A stretch of DNA of 64,000 nucleotides from Leucaena leucocephala (GCA_037074615.1 CM073534.1:8490861-8554860), one strand, 5' to 3'; shown: positions 11,346-23,130, numbered from the stretch's first letter. The notes: a model not told the origin generated them from the letters alone. Numbers and translations are program-made.

Positions 11346-12620
11346 TATAGAATGCATGCGCCACCAAAGCCTTATTTATTCCAATAGCACAAGATGAAAT
11401 GCAACAATCTCACAAGTTTCTCTTGCTTTCTCGTTTACTTGTCTATTTGTTCTTTTGCTTCTTCTTGTGTTTTTATCTTTCCATTTTTTTCTCTTGGGTT
11501 TTTGAACCATACTTCACCTTTTCTTCTCTTTTTTGTCAATGTTCCTTGTTTTCATTCTTTTTCTTTTTTGCTCTTTTTTTTTTTCAGTTTCATCTTTTTT
11601 CTGTTTTCTTCCGTTTCAACTATACACTTAATTCAAATGCTAACCTTCGCATGACTTGAACAACCATTGGCACACACATCATCCTTCCAAAACAAAATAA
11701 ATGCTCATGAACCTCTAAGATATCCTAATAAGGTGGGGAAATTGCTTATTTACTTTTTCATAGTTTTGGGTTTCAACAAGTAAACAAAGGCTCAAAGGGG
11801 CTAACAAGGGATAAAGTGTATCAAGGTAAGCTTTTTGGTAAACTAGCTAATGATGAAATGAATTGAATGCATATATCATTTGTAAGCATGCAATGTAAAT
11901 ATGGTATCAAGAGAGAATCAAGACAAGTTCTAGAGTGAAAATCATGATAGGTGAATACACACTAGAAAGGAATCATGTAGAAGGCTCAAATCCTCACTCG
12001 GTTAAGGACAATGCATAGAATAAAGAAATTAACAAAACTCAATGTCAACATGTCTAGGTATATCCACGCCATCATTACCACTTCTCTAGAACCAAAACAT
12101 CAGATCCATTATATCTTCATGTCTAGGTATATCCAAGCCATAATTATCTCAACTTGCAACTTCTAACAAAAACTCAACGAAAACTAAAAATCTTTTCAAA
12201 ATTTTCTAACTTTTCAAGTTTTTTCCTTTTTTTTTAAATGAGACACAAATGCATAAAATAAATAAAATTAACAAAACTACAACATGGTCAAATTGAAATG
12301 AACACCATTGTTTCACATTCTATTGCTATAATGACAAGTTCAAGGATCTACTAAAAAAAACAATACAAGTTTATTTTTCACCTTTTCTCAAATAGACTTT
12401 TTCCCAATTTCCTTGGAAAATATTGAAATTTCATAAAACATTAAAAAAGATAGCTACTAAAAATGCCTACATGCTATGAAAATTTATTTAATGAATTTAC
12501 TCAAAACTTCTGTGCCTTAGGATTCTTTGTAATTGTTCTTCCCTTAATCTATAGACAGGGCAATACAGTATGCTAGTTCACACATGATATCACCTTCCTT
12601 CTAGTGAAGAATGAATACTT
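11346..12620. repeat. module H, pyrimidine-rich and non-coding part, copy 1
   Basis: About 11400-11620 is a T/C-rich tract. Open frames across it encode only low-complexity F/S/L strings and are not credible genes. The rest (to 12620) is AT-rich, matches 59045-60290 closely, and shows no frame shared between copies. Confidence 0.65.
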
Positions 12621-12622
12621 GA

Positions 12623-13122
12623 GGGGCCTGCTTGAATAAACTTTTGAAAAATGACTTATGAAAAAAAAGGCTTTAAACAACTTTTAGAAAATAGCTTCTG
12701 GAGAAGAGCTTATGGAAAACAAGTAGTTCTGAATAAATGAGTATTTGGATCGTTATTACCAAAAAGACTTTTGTTATTGTCAAATTACTAAAAAGGGTAT
12801 GATTTTATTAAAAATATGAGAAAGTAGAGAGGAGAAAAGGTGAAAAAAAGATAGGAGAGAGAAGAAATGGTAGAAAAGATACAAGATAAGGAGAGAGAAA
12901 AGTAGATAGAAAAGAGAGAGGAAAGAGGAGAAGGTATGAGAAAAAATAGGGGTAAAATAGTAATTGGATAGTCCATAAGCTCTTTTCCTATTCCAAAAAG
13001 CTATTCTCAGTAGCTTATGCAAAATTTTAGTTTTAAACCATAGTTGTGTCCAAAAGGGTTTTGGACAAATATAACTATTTGTTTCAAAATTTCTGTAAAC
13101 CAAGGTTTGAGTCAAACGTCCT
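12623..13122. mobile_element. Tourist-like MITE (MITE-2), copy 1
   Basis: About 500 bp. It has an AGAGAGGAGAAAAGG-type purine core and weak inverted ends (ggggcctgcttgaataaacttt; right end, reversed, aaaggacgtttgactcaaacc). The same sequence is at 60291-60775 and, inverted, at 62623-63085. The inverted copy has a TAA duplication, suggesting a PIF/Harbinger-type non-autonomous element. Confidence 0.6.
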
Positions 13123-13860
13123 TTTAAAATCAAGGTTTTGCCTTTATCCAAATAGGCACGAGATTTGCAAGCAAAAAACGTCCTTCTAGTAGAATCCCCA
13201 AGGGAATTGGGATCCAAATTTACCAATAGGAACATCTACTTTATCATTATATACAATGTATGGGAAGCCGCACTACTTACAAATCAGGAACAATATGACT
13301 CATTTTTATACCCCATGTAATTCATGACAACAACACCAATTTAAGGATTAGACTTTTCAAAAAGACCAAAGATTAGCATCTATACTTTTCATCCCTTTAA
13401 GTCTGCATGCATTACCTACCAGTAGAACACTGACGCATCAACAGTCTTAAGTTACTAAAAAGGAAATTAAATCGCTAGAGATTAAATATTTAAAAAAGGT
13501 CTAAAACAAGGGGAAGGGTGGGGAACATGCATACGAAAACTAAAATCTAACTAAGGAAATTTAAATCACCAAATATTAAAAATATTAATCAAATTAATTT
13601 CATCCAAAAATGAATAAAATAAAGAAAAAAATGATAATGGGGAAAAGGAAATAGTTAATGTATATATCACAATGTCACACATACCTCTTTTTCAAAATGG
13701 ACCTCTCTCTTTTAATCTGTAATAGCATTGAAGTTACAATAGTTAAGATGAAGAGCAGACTCAAATTCAATACGAAAAATTTCAAAAACAAAAAGAAAGA
13801 CAAAAGAAAACAAAAATGATTACAATGCTTGTAGAGCAGAAACTGATCGTCTTTCACCTT
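13123..13860. other. module H, no gene assigned
   Basis: Matches 60776-61490. A short plus-strand frame over 60812-61030 in the other copy is broken here. No recognised domain. Confidence 0.5.
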
Positions 13861-14173
13861 ATTTGACCATTTCATTCAACTACAAGGGAAAAAGTTCCAT
13901 TTCCTACCTGAAAGTTTAAAGGCAAAGATTATACCATAGAAAATCAGAAATGAGAGAAGATCTAACAAACAACAAAATATAAAACTTCTTTCCAGTTATC
14001 ATTATCTTATTTTCAGCCAATAGAGGAAGATTATAGCTGCATATTTTCATATTGGTATTGTTATCCAGCAGAATATCTGTTATCATCAAATTATTTTCAA
14101 TTGAAACAAAAGAAAATAGCATTTTCAATTGAATGAGAGAGGAGAATGTGCACTTGCATGACAGATTTTCCAA
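13860..14173 (-). pseudogene. kinase-like gene fragment (inactive LRR receptor-kinase type), copy 1
   Basis: The minus strand encodes ENNLMITDILLDNN and SYNLPLLAEN. These resemble the catalytic-loop and following region of plant probably inactive LRR receptor-like kinases of the At3g03770 type, where NNLKxTDILLD replaces the active HRD...N motif (family recalled, not searched). The exon would end at ATG (14000-14002). A 92-bp intron (13908-13999) has a good acceptor (CTTTCAG), but its donor GT is AT here. The next exon starts VGNGT and soon hits a stop. The copy at 61500-61831 retains the GT donor. No extracellular or complete kinase domain is present. Confidence 0.5.
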
Positions 14174-14375
14174 TTTTTATGAAGAGAATTATTTTTTAAT
14201 CGAGGGATCAGGAAAAACAAAATGGGTCCTGGCCTCTTGCGGGAATGATTTGGAAGATCGTAGTTGCTTTAGAAGGGCCAGTTGATTCCATCAATTCTGT
14301 TGATGAAGAAAGACACGGTTGAGTAAGGAAAAGGCTAGAAAAATCGGATTTTCTAATGGAAGGGCATTTACTCAC

Positions 14376-14597
14376 CTATTCGACAGCGGAGAACAGTCAT
14401 TTCGACAGATCAAAGTAGCTGGCATCGCGGAGGTGGTCACGGCGTCGATGGTGGATCGCATAAGGCAAAGTGTAGGAATGGATGAGGGTGGGAGAGTGTG
14501 TGGAGCAAGTTGACAGATCGATGAATGGGTTTGAGAGACTTAGGAGTGTGAAAGAAAAGCCAATGGGTATTGAAATTTGAAATTGGGGACCCCTCAT
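14376..14597 (-). pseudogene. first-exon-like segment with a strong 5' splice site, copy 1
   Basis: On the minus strand this ends AATAG followed by GTGAGTAAAT (intron from 14375), a near-consensus plant donor. It is GC-richer than its surroundings. A 66-codon frame from 14597 (MRGPQFQISIPIGF) stops just before the donor, so the segment may be a 5' untranslated exon or a frameshifted coding one. The copy at 62113-62363 keeps the donor. It lies upstream of the kinase-like fragment in the same orientation and could have belonged to the same gene. Relative to the right copy, about 76 bp are missing near 14321. Confidence 0.4.
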
Positions 14598-15543
14598 CTT
14601 CTATGTTGTTTCCTTTGGCCTAACAGACTCAGAAGAAAGCCGAAGCGTGAAAGAAAAGCCAAAAGGAACCCAACGGTCATTAGAGTTCGGCTTCCTGGGG
14701 GTGAATTTGACCGCGGTTAGTGATTCACATTAATTTGTTTTTCCATTTTAATGAAGATTTTAGGCATTGAGATATATTTAAAAGATTAAAAAATATCTCG
14801 TCCTCATGGCTGATAAATTTAAAAGATTTAAAAATACCTTATCCTCATTGCTTGATAATATTCTCCTCTTGCATATCCTCATCCTCCATTTAACTATTCC
14901 AATTAATATACCTCCTTTACCTTTACTCCCTTAGCTTATTTTCAGATTTTGATGTAATATTCTCTTTTTAAATAATTATTTTACTTAATAATTTTTCTAG
15001 TCCTTATTCCCTATTTTATTTTTATTGTTTATTTTTAATTTTTAAATTTATATTTATTGAGGTTTTGATTATAGACTAAAAATCTTACCGAATTATACTT
15101 TATATTAACAGATATTTATTTAAGTCATAGCTTTTTTCTAGAGTTATGCGTTTAGATTTTTTTAATATTTTGAAAGTTGAGTGGATGAATGATAATATAT
15201 GTCAATATGTTGTTAATGCATGATAAATATTTTTGATATAGAAAAAATCTGGATAAACAGCTTTTAAATGTTAAAATCTAGAATTTTAAATTTTGCTATT
15301 ATAAATAAAATGTTATTTCATATTAATATGTATTTTTTTATGTCATATAATTTTCTATTTTAAGTTGTGGTTAGGTTTCTTATTAATATTGGTGGTGGGG
15401 GAGTTATTCATTATATGGAAATTAAATAAAATTCAATTCTTTAATTAGACAAATATTTTTACGTTTAAATAACTTATAGGATAAGTAGCAATATTTACTG
15501 TCACATAACTATCACAATGTTTAAGCTCAATATGATATTTCAT
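14598..15543. other. module H upstream sequence, no gene seen
   Basis: If 14376-14597 is a first exon, this is its promoter side. It is well conserved with 62364-63922 apart from insertions there. AT-rich, without a credible frame. Confidence 0.45.
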
Positions 15544-16924
15544 AATCTTATCTCATTAATTATATTCAATGTTATGTTTATATGTATGTTTCAAAGCAAA
15601 ATACAATTTGAGGAATAAATTATATTACAATTGAATCAGGTATATATCTTTTATATAAATTTGTGTGTGTGTGTGATATTTTATCAACTTTAAGAGTACT
15701 TAATTAATATCTTTTAGGTTAAAGTGTAAATATACTTGTAAATATCTCATAAATGGGCTAAAGGTAGTCTAGTACTTTAAATTAATTTTAAATATATAAT
15801 TAATATTTTAAAATATTTAAATTAGTATAATTTTATTTTTTTTATTAAGATAAACATAAACTTCTATTTGCTTCATATTACATAAATTTTTTATTTTAAT
15901 ATAATATTATTTAAAAAGTTATATATATAATATTATTTAAAAAAAATATTAAATAAATCCTAAAATTAATATTACAGAGAACTCATATATAAAAATTGAA
16001 AATTTTTAAGATTTATTGAGTATATTGTTTTCAAATTATATTACATATGAGACTATTAAAATAATAATGTGTTAAAATAAAAAATCTATATAACATATAT
16101 CATATGGGAGTTTGTGTTTATATAAATATTACACTAATTTGAATATTTTAAGGTGTTATTGCACATTTAAAATTAATTCAAACCGCTAATGATACCTTCC
16201 AATTTTCTTTCTTCACATCGTGGTTCCTCCTCATTCACTCAGTTACACGCATCAACTCCTCTTCCAATTTTCTTTCTTCAGCTCCTCTGGCTCTATAGTC
16301 ACACTCACACGTTTTTCTTTTTATATTGTTGCTACTTCTCAGATTAAGAAAGCGTGAGTTCATCATATTCACTTTAAGTCATAGATGGTGGATCTCAAGC
16401 CTCTTCAAGTGGCGACTACGGTTTCTTTTTAATTTTGTGTTGTTTATACGGTTAGGTCTTTTTTTTATTGTGTTGCTTATGTTAGCTTGTCATTTTTCCT
16501 GCACTTCTCAATTATTGCTTTTTTCCTTTTCCTTTTTCCGTTTTCCTTTTTCCTTTTTAACTTTTGAGTTAGGTTGTTGGTTCTAGTGATTAGTAAATAT
16601 AAATTTAAGTTGGAATATTAGTTTAAATAAAATTAAATAATAAATAATATAATATAATAAATTTTTGAAACACGTCTTTTAATAGATTTCAAACCATACT
16701 AGGCCTTTATATAGACAGATTCAAACCCAAAAAAATACTTATGACATACCACAGGTTACACTTAAGTTAGTTTTGCAATTAATAAGCTTGACATAATCTG
16801 ACTCCACCTCTAATTAGAGGTAGTGGGGAATTGGTATATTGTATAACGGGAGGGTGTATTAAATAATCATTTAATAGTGGGTCCCACAATTTTAAATAAA
16901 CTTGACATTAGCTTAATCTAATTG

Positions 16925-17475
16925 TTCTACTCTCTCTAGTCTTTATTATAAAGCACCAATTAGATTTTTTTTTGTCATTGGTACTTACTAATTTCAAGGT
17001 GTATTAATATATTTTCTTTCCATACATGCATATATTTAATGAGGGAAGTATAAGAGAGTAAAAATTAATATGATAAAATTTATTATAGCCAATGAGAGTA
17101 ATATCTGAAATCATTTGAATTTTATGAAAAAAATTAATGATTTTATTTCTCTAATCTTATTTATGAGTCACTCATAACATATTTCATATATACCAATGAA
17201 AACTTTAAACCTCATTAACTATAACATAAAAATCAACAAAATTTTATTTTTACCCATATTTAATATATATTAAATCCAATAAAAATAAAATCAACACAAA
17301 TATATAAAAGATAAAATAGTATATTCATATAAAAAATCTTTCTCTACCCTATAAATGGGATCAAAATAACTTTCTATATCTACCTTATAAATAGGACTAG
17401 AGAAGTAATTGTTTTTATTGGTATGTATAAATTAATTAAAAATGACTTATAATAGAGACTATGGGAGTAACATTT
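16925..17475. mobile_element. MITE-like element with inverted ends
   Basis: The left end reads ctctctagtctttattataaa. The right end read in reverse is ctcccatagtctctattataag. Target duplication not identified. It is related to the adjacent element at 17518-17805. Confidence 0.4.
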
Positions 17476-17517
17476 TATGACTATTTATCATTAATTTCTT
17501 ACATGTAAGTCATTTAT

Positions 17518-17805
17518 ACCACCTCTAGTCTTTATTATAAAATGTCTCTAGAAAAAAATTCTTAGTAATTTAAGTAAGATACATTTTGAGAGTTTCAATA
17601 AGCATTTAATATTTTTTTCATATATATCCATATTCAATAAAGACAGTGAGAGATTAGAAATTAATGTGATGCTAAAATTTAATTTAGTTAATAATGATAA
17701 TATTGGAGATTACTCAAATTTTATGACAAATTTAATAGTTTTAACTATTTTTATTAATATGTAAATTAATTAGAAAATCTCTTATAAAAAAGATAAGAGG
17801 GCTAT
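17518..17805. mobile_element. MITE-like element with inverted ends, second copy
   Basis: The left end cctctagtctttattataaaatg matches the reversed right end ccctcttatcttttttataagag. The interior resembles 16940-17150 (tttaat......tatatccatattcaataaagac..gagag). Confidence 0.4.
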
Positions 17806-20079
17806 CTCTTCTCACACATCCAGGAAGTATTAAATTGATAACAATTTTCTTGTTTACCTTTTATTATTATAAAAAAATCTTTAGTTGTCCTACAAGTTTT
17901 TTTATATTCAATACGGTAAAAATTGAAAACATATCATTATTTACTTTACAAGTGACATAATTTAGGAATACACTTTTTTTATAAGTAATTTATGTATAGG
18001 AAAAGAGTGGTAGGTATTTTTACACTTGAAGTTTTATTATTGTATTTAAAAAAATCTATAAATATTTTTCACCTTAATCCTTTATTTTAACATACGCATT
18101 TTCACTTCCAGCAGAAAAGAAACAACCAAGAAAAGTGGCAATTTTTTCACATAATAAAATAATGGAAAACTTTTCCATAATTATGTCATTGTATTACTAC
18201 TCATCTCTTCTCTCCATTTGAAAAAGTACTTCGCCTTTAGCAAGTCTTGACTTCTATAATTCAATTTGTCTGTCAAGTATTTCTTTAGGTATGTGCAATA
18301 TTTTATGGTTAAATTTTATTTTTAAAATATTTTTAAGAATAATTTTAATCTCTCCGTTAACTCCTAAAAGAAATTTAAATAAAAATACATCCGATAATAT
18401 AAAGTATAATTTTTTGTCACCCTTAACATCCTAATTTTTTTTTGGGTGTAGTTTTGCATTTAATGTATGTCCCTATTTAATTTTTTTATCACTCTTTTTT
18501 TTTCTCATATTTTTAGTATACTAACAACTACGTACGAGAGGAGGAATCTTTTAAATGAAGAAGGCACATACACTGAGTCACGTACGTACCTAACAACGGC
18601 TACGTACTATATAGATCAGAAACTTCCGGGATGAATTACTTAGTACTTTTGATATATTTTTTAGTATTAGACACGATTTAAAAAAATATTTAAAAATATT
18701 GGATGTATTATAATATATTTTAAGATACTTGGTATACTTAAAAAATAATTTAAAATATTTTTGAAGTTGTCCTAAAAGGATCTATCTAAATTTTATACTA
18801 TTAGACTGATTCTATATTAATAAAGTAGTAATCTTTTAAATGGCATTCATTGAGTTAGTATGTAACAACTATTACGTGCTTTGATCCTTACCATAAAAAA
18901 TTATGTTATTTCTAAATATAAAATGTTGATATAGTTCTTAATAAACATTTTCTCATTTTATCCTCTTGTTTAAAAAAAATAGAGGATGGAGATTTATAAA
19001 TAAAAGGTGGAGGGAGAAGAAAAAAATAAGATAATATAAGCATATTAAAAAAGTATTTTATTACCTTTTAACATTATTTAGAAAGGTAAATTGGTTAAAT
19101 CTTATCAAATTAAAACACAAATAATAATATAACTAACACTCTTTAGTTTGTGTAAAATTGTTAACAACCTTTTATAATAAAGATCTAAGGAAAGTATATA
19201 GAGTAAGAAATTTCTTTGATGAATTACTAAGTACCCAAAGATTTTTTTTACTATTGATTCGATCACTTTAAAATATTTGTTGGTACATCTTACATACTAA
19301 AACAAAAATATATTATTTTAATATGTTAAATACACTTAAAACATATTTTAGAATATTTAAATATTTTAAATGCAAGAAATTATTTATAGAATAATTAATC
19401 TTTTTATTTTATCCCTATGGAATATAAAAGCAATTTCATCTCTATAAGTGACCTCTTTTCAAAACTTTTTTTAAATACAAGCAATTTAATGTATTTTTTA
19501 ATATGAGAATGAAGTACAAATAATTTATATATAAGATTTGAGTAATACCTATTACTACTTACTTAAAGGAACAAGAGGTTAAAAAATTTCCTTTCTGTAA
19601 AGGAAATTAAGTTTTTTTTTTCTATTTATAAGTTATATTATTAAATTTTATATATGATATAAGTTTTACCTTTTACTATACTTTTCCAAAAAAGAGTTGA
19701 ATTTTGAGGCAAAGTAAACAAGTTTAAAGTTTTCTTTTATCTACCAATAAGGTCAATCTTACAATAGCTGTGTGATTTGAATCCCCAGCTGACTTATGAT
19801 CAGATACTTATAAATTATCTACCAATAATACTATCCTTACAATAGCAATATGATTTGAATTTATGACTTTATAAAATGAGTCAACCCTTACTAATTAAAT
19901 CAATTTGTTTGCTAATTACAATTTTTTTTATATTTTGTAAATTGCAATTACATGTACTATATGAGTATATTTTGGAAGAAGCATACATCCTTTTTATTTG
20001 TTAACATTTCATTAATTCTTTGTTATGTGAAAGAGATTATTTTTATCCATACTTATCAATTTTTAGCAGTCATACAGTT

Positions 20080-20560
20080 GAGATAGAAATAGAAACTAGC
20101 CAAACTAGGTCAAATTTTGACTAAATAGGCCTGAGATTATATTAAGTATCTAAAGCTTGATCTTGTATACATTTTTTTTCCACATAGGTTGACCTATAGA
20201 AGGCCTACATGCCTAAAGCCTTTTTAAAAGCCTCATATTTCAAGTCTTGACGATCGTACATAGGCTTTCATTTGACTAAAACCTATATAAATATAGACTT
20301 TTAATATACTTCAAAGCCTACATAAGCTTTGAGCCTACTTAAAAGATATATATAATATAAACAAGCTATACCAACAAGCTTTTAAGTCAATCCTTAAAAG
20401 AAAAGGCTTGACTTATTTTAACTAATAGGCCTTTAAATAGGATTGGAGCTTGCCTAATTTAGTATTAAAAGAAAAAGCTTGACCTATTTAAACTAATAGG
20501 CCTTTCTATTTGCCAAACAGGTCAGGCTATAGACCTCTATTAAAGACTTAACATATTTCC
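20080..20560. repeat. short-period repeat beside the pararetrovirus
   Basis: Two direct copies about 71 bp apart of aaaggcttgac.tatt.aactaataggcctt (20399-20434 and 20470-20505), within sequence rich in aggcct palindromes. Likely a small non-autonomous transposon remnant. Confidence 0.45.
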
Positions 20561-20569
20561 ATTCTTAGT

Positions 20570-20745
20570 CGAAAGAAGAAATACAAGAAATCTTATTTTA
20601 GGTACTTCAAAAAGCGGTCTTCTAGATCACCTAAGGCAAGTAAGTGTTTTCTCTATGGTAGTAAAAAACACTTTACAAAAATCTTATCCTAAGAAACAGA
20701 ATCCAAGGGAGATAAAAAATGCTTCAGTCATTTCATCATGCTTTG
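20570..20745 (+). pseudogene. endogenous caulimovirid: coat-protein zinc-knuckle region
   Basis: A lysine/arginine-rich run (SRKKKYKKSYFRYFKKRS) precedes a knuckle-like C-X2-Y-X4-H pattern. This is the arrangement at the C-terminus of caulimovirid capsid proteins, where the CCHC knuckle binds RNA. Here the second and last cysteines are replaced, and a stop follows. The protease fragment lies directly downstream, as expected for a pararetroviral genome. Confidence 0.6.
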
Positions 20746-20748
20746 CCT

Positions 20749-21076
20749 ATAGCAGATGTTAAAGACATTGAACTCGTCTATGAAGAGCAATATTAAGAGA
20801 ATAAAGAAACTCAATATGTTCTTAATATATCTGACTCAAAAGACTCTGATTATTATGAGTATTATCCTTATCGACCAATTTACTCCCTTAACCTAGTTCA
20901 GACATCTTCAAACCTTCCTACTAAACCAATCCTAGGATAATTTGGATCCATAGGTATTCCATAAATTGATAAAACACCAAGGCCCCATATTGAAGCAAAG
21001 ATCCTTCTTTCCAAATATGATAAGCCTATCAAGGCTATTGTCATGATTGATACATGTTCTTGTGCTACTATCATTA
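20749..21076 (+). pseudogene. endogenous caulimovirid: aspartic protease region
   Basis: A plus-strand frame with three stops. It encodes an acidic spacer (ISDSKDSDYYEYYP) and then PHIEAKILLSKYDKPIKAIV followed by the protease active site, which reads IDTC where the family has DTG. The protease would process the polyprotein. It ends abruptly at 21077, where a short RNase H piece and then an inverted fragment begin. Confidence 0.65.
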
Positions 21077-21112
21077 TTGGGGAGCTATACTTCTTGAAAA
21101 AATAATGGTCAC
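21077..21112 (+). pseudogene. short RNase H piece at an inversion junction
   Basis: It encodes HYWGAILLEKI, matching part of the RNase H in the plus-strand copy near 22590-22630, and is fused directly to the protease piece. At about 21112 the sequence switches to the minus-strand copy. The repeated attatt at the joint suggests microhomology. Confidence 0.6.
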
Positions 21113-21818
21113 TCGCATCAGTTTGTAGAATCCTGTGTCCTATTCCTAGATCTTTAATAGCGGTTGAAACTGCAAAATCTTTTTTAGGGTGATAACTATT
21201 GTTTGAGAATTCCCCCATAGAGGAGGATTTTTTAGTAATTTGGACAGCTACCTAGTGTGTTTGCTCACATTAGGAATAAAGTTATGTAGATAATTGCCAA
21301 TGCCTATAAACTACTATATTTATTTTACCGACAAGTTATCATCAGGAAATTTAAGTAATTCTTAGGCGATAAGAGAGTCTGATTGATATAAACCATCATA
21401 AAAACTGATTCCAAGAAAAATCAATTTGAGCTTTGGCAATATACCCTTTCTTGGATGAGAGCATAATTATATGGGACTCAACGTAGATAAGGGTTGAATG
21501 TAGAATGGGTTCAAACAGTTTTACTATAGCCCTTTGAAATAAGGATAGAGCCACCTCTAATCCAAATGGCATCACTTTCCATTGATACTGAGCATTTGGA
21601 ATATAGAAGGTTGTCTTGTATCTTGCATCAGGATGAATTCTTATATGCCACAATCGTTCTTTTAGGTCAAACTTTGAAAGGATTTTTGCCTTTTCAAACC
21701 GTAAGGCTAAGGTATCCATTTTTTGGGCCTTTTAGGTCAAACTTTGAGAGTGTTTGAAGTATATGTTTCTAAAGAGTGCACCAATAGTGTTTGAAGTACT
21801 AGGTTAACCAACCACATT
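21113..21818 (-). pseudogene. endogenous caulimovirid: inverted RT-RNase H fragment
   Basis: The minus strand from 21719 encodes an open RT stretch with FDLKERLWHIRIHPD, QYQWKVMPFGL and FEPILHST, characteristic of Caulimoviridae polymerases. The catalytic box reads YVES instead of YxDD, and the frame is then broken. It continues through FIGIGNYLHNFIPN to the first RNase H aspartate (QTDASDHY, near 21120). A short direct repeat of cttttaggtcaaactttga (about 21660 and 21729) marks an internal rearrangement near its start. It is an old integrated copy with no infectious potential. Confidence 0.78.
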
Positions 21819-21885
21819 TTTCCCTGATTCTATGGTTGGTCAACCTGGTACTTCAACAATTATTAGAGCACTCTCTAAAAACATG
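21765..21885. repeat. inverted repeat at the head-to-head pararetrovirus joint
   Basis: The left arm (to 21818: agagtgcaccaatagtgtttgaagtactaggttaaccaacca) pairs with the right arm (from about 21831: tggttggtcaacctggtacttcaac...gagcactct). The arms span roughly 55 bp with a loop of about 12. This is where the two opposite viral copies meet. Confidence 0.75.
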
Positions 21886-23130
21886 TACCAATCTCTTTCA
21901 GAAGATAAGTCTACTGAAATAACTTCAAGTGCTACCAATAAGTCTGAAACTAAACAGACATAGACTAAATCCTCAGCTCTTGAAGAGTCTTATACCATAG
22001 AAGATTCTACTACCTATACTTTTTTAGAATCTTCCAGTGAAGAGCATAACTATGTTGATTTGTTTACCATTGCTATGGTGAATTCTCAAACTACTAAGTA
22101 TTCAACCCATTCTACTTTTCAAAAGGCTATGGTAAAAATATTTGAACCCATTCTACATTCAACCCTTATCTATATTGATGACATCTTGCTCTACTCAAAA
22201 GATGAACAAAGTCAAAAAAAAAATTATTGGCTCAATTTGCTGACAAATCCAAGAAAGGGTATATTGCCCAAGCTCATATTGATTTTCTTGGAATAAGTTT
22301 TCATGATAGTTTTTATCAATCAAGCTCTCACATTGCTCAATAATTGTTCAACTTTCCTGACAACAACTTTGTAAAATAAATACAACAGTTTCTAGGCATT
22401 GTCAATTATTTTTGTGACTTTATTCTTAATGTGACCATACACACCAGCCAGCTGTCCAAATTACTAAATAAAAATCCTCCTTCATAAGGGAATTCACAAA
22501 CAACTATTTAGACCTTGAAAAAGATTTATCAGTCTCTAATATCATTAAATATTCTAGGAACAGGACAAAAGATTTTGCAAATTGATGCGAGTAACCATTA
22601 TTGGGGAGCTACACTTCTTAAAAAAATAATGGGAAAAAGACATTACTGTGGCCATGCCAATGGACAATTCAAAGAATCTGAAAAGTATTACCATACTACA
22701 TACAAAGAGATTTTGGCAGGCATAGAAAAATTCAATTTTCACTTAGATTCTTATGAATTTATTGTGAAAATGGATAATACGTTTTTTTTCCATTAATGCT
22801 GGATACAAAAAAGAAGGTTCTACCATATTCCCAACACCTTAAATGGAAGGACTGGTTTTCACGCTATAAATTTTTAGTAAGGCAAATCAAAAGCCACAAG
22901 AATATCATAGTTGATTATCTTTTCATACCACAAAAGATCTAGCTCCTGACTCCTTCTGGAGTGCGATACATCTTATGATTGATCATCTTCCTCTTCCCAA
23001 ATCCTCATACTTCACCTCCACTCGCCATGATTTTCCTCCTGACCATATCCCTACCAATATGGAACAAACAATCAAAAGAAACCTCTTTTATTGGCTCCAT
23101 CTACTTCTCACCAATAATTCTTTTGATAAC
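21829..23130 (+). pseudogene. endogenous caulimovirid: linker, RT and RNase H, plus-strand fragment
   Basis: 21829-22100 encodes a serine/threonine-rich linker with a stop. RT follows from FQKAMVKIFEPIL, with the catalytic YIDD box intact (22171-22182), but the upstream finger and palm segment is deleted. After stops comes FLGIVNYFCDFI, and then RNase H (22515-22796) with its conserved acidic residues in LQIDAS, TTYKEILAG and VKMDN. The tail to about 23130 encodes a C-terminal polyprotein segment (TRHDFPPDHIPTNM). Parts missing here are present in the inverted copy at 21113-21818. Confidence 0.78.

Larger units (their letters stand above)
1..15543. repeat. segmental duplication, left copy
   Basis: Collinear in direct orientation with 44830-63922. 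Shared order: copia element (1 or 2), modules A, B, C, D, E, F, B, C, D, E, G, A, H. The offset is about 45.2 kb up to module F and about 47.7 kb after element 6 is added in the right copy. Similarity stops at about 15543 (tatgatatttcataatc against tatgatattttataaag). Confidence 0.85.
15544..20079. other. AT-rich non-coding spacer
   Basis: No supported gene. Contains a TG microsatellite (15661-15676) and a CCTTTT-type pyrimidine repeat (about 16520-16558). A plus-strand frame at 16326-16586 is low-complexity hydrophobic and not credible. The MITE-like inverted repeats are listed separately. Confidence 0.6.

Noticed and set aside
11394..11659. Two overlapping 86-codon frames
   Set aside because: Low-complexity products of a T/C tract; the homologous stretch at 59083 differs by indels that change the frame.
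12780..13235. 151-codon minus-strand open frame
   Set aside because: Mostly phenylalanine/serine/leucine low complexity from the purine-rich core of a Tourist-like MITE.
15661..15676. TG microsatellite as a regulatory Z-DNA site
   Set aside because: Short and isolated, with no gene nearby to regulate.
16326..16586. 86-codon hydrophobic open frame
   Set aside because: Poly-pyrimidine composition, no homologous copy, no motif.
20898..21218. Minus-strand frame as one protein
   Set aside because: A chimera: only the RNase H start is viral on this strand; the rest is the antisense of the protease piece across an inversion.
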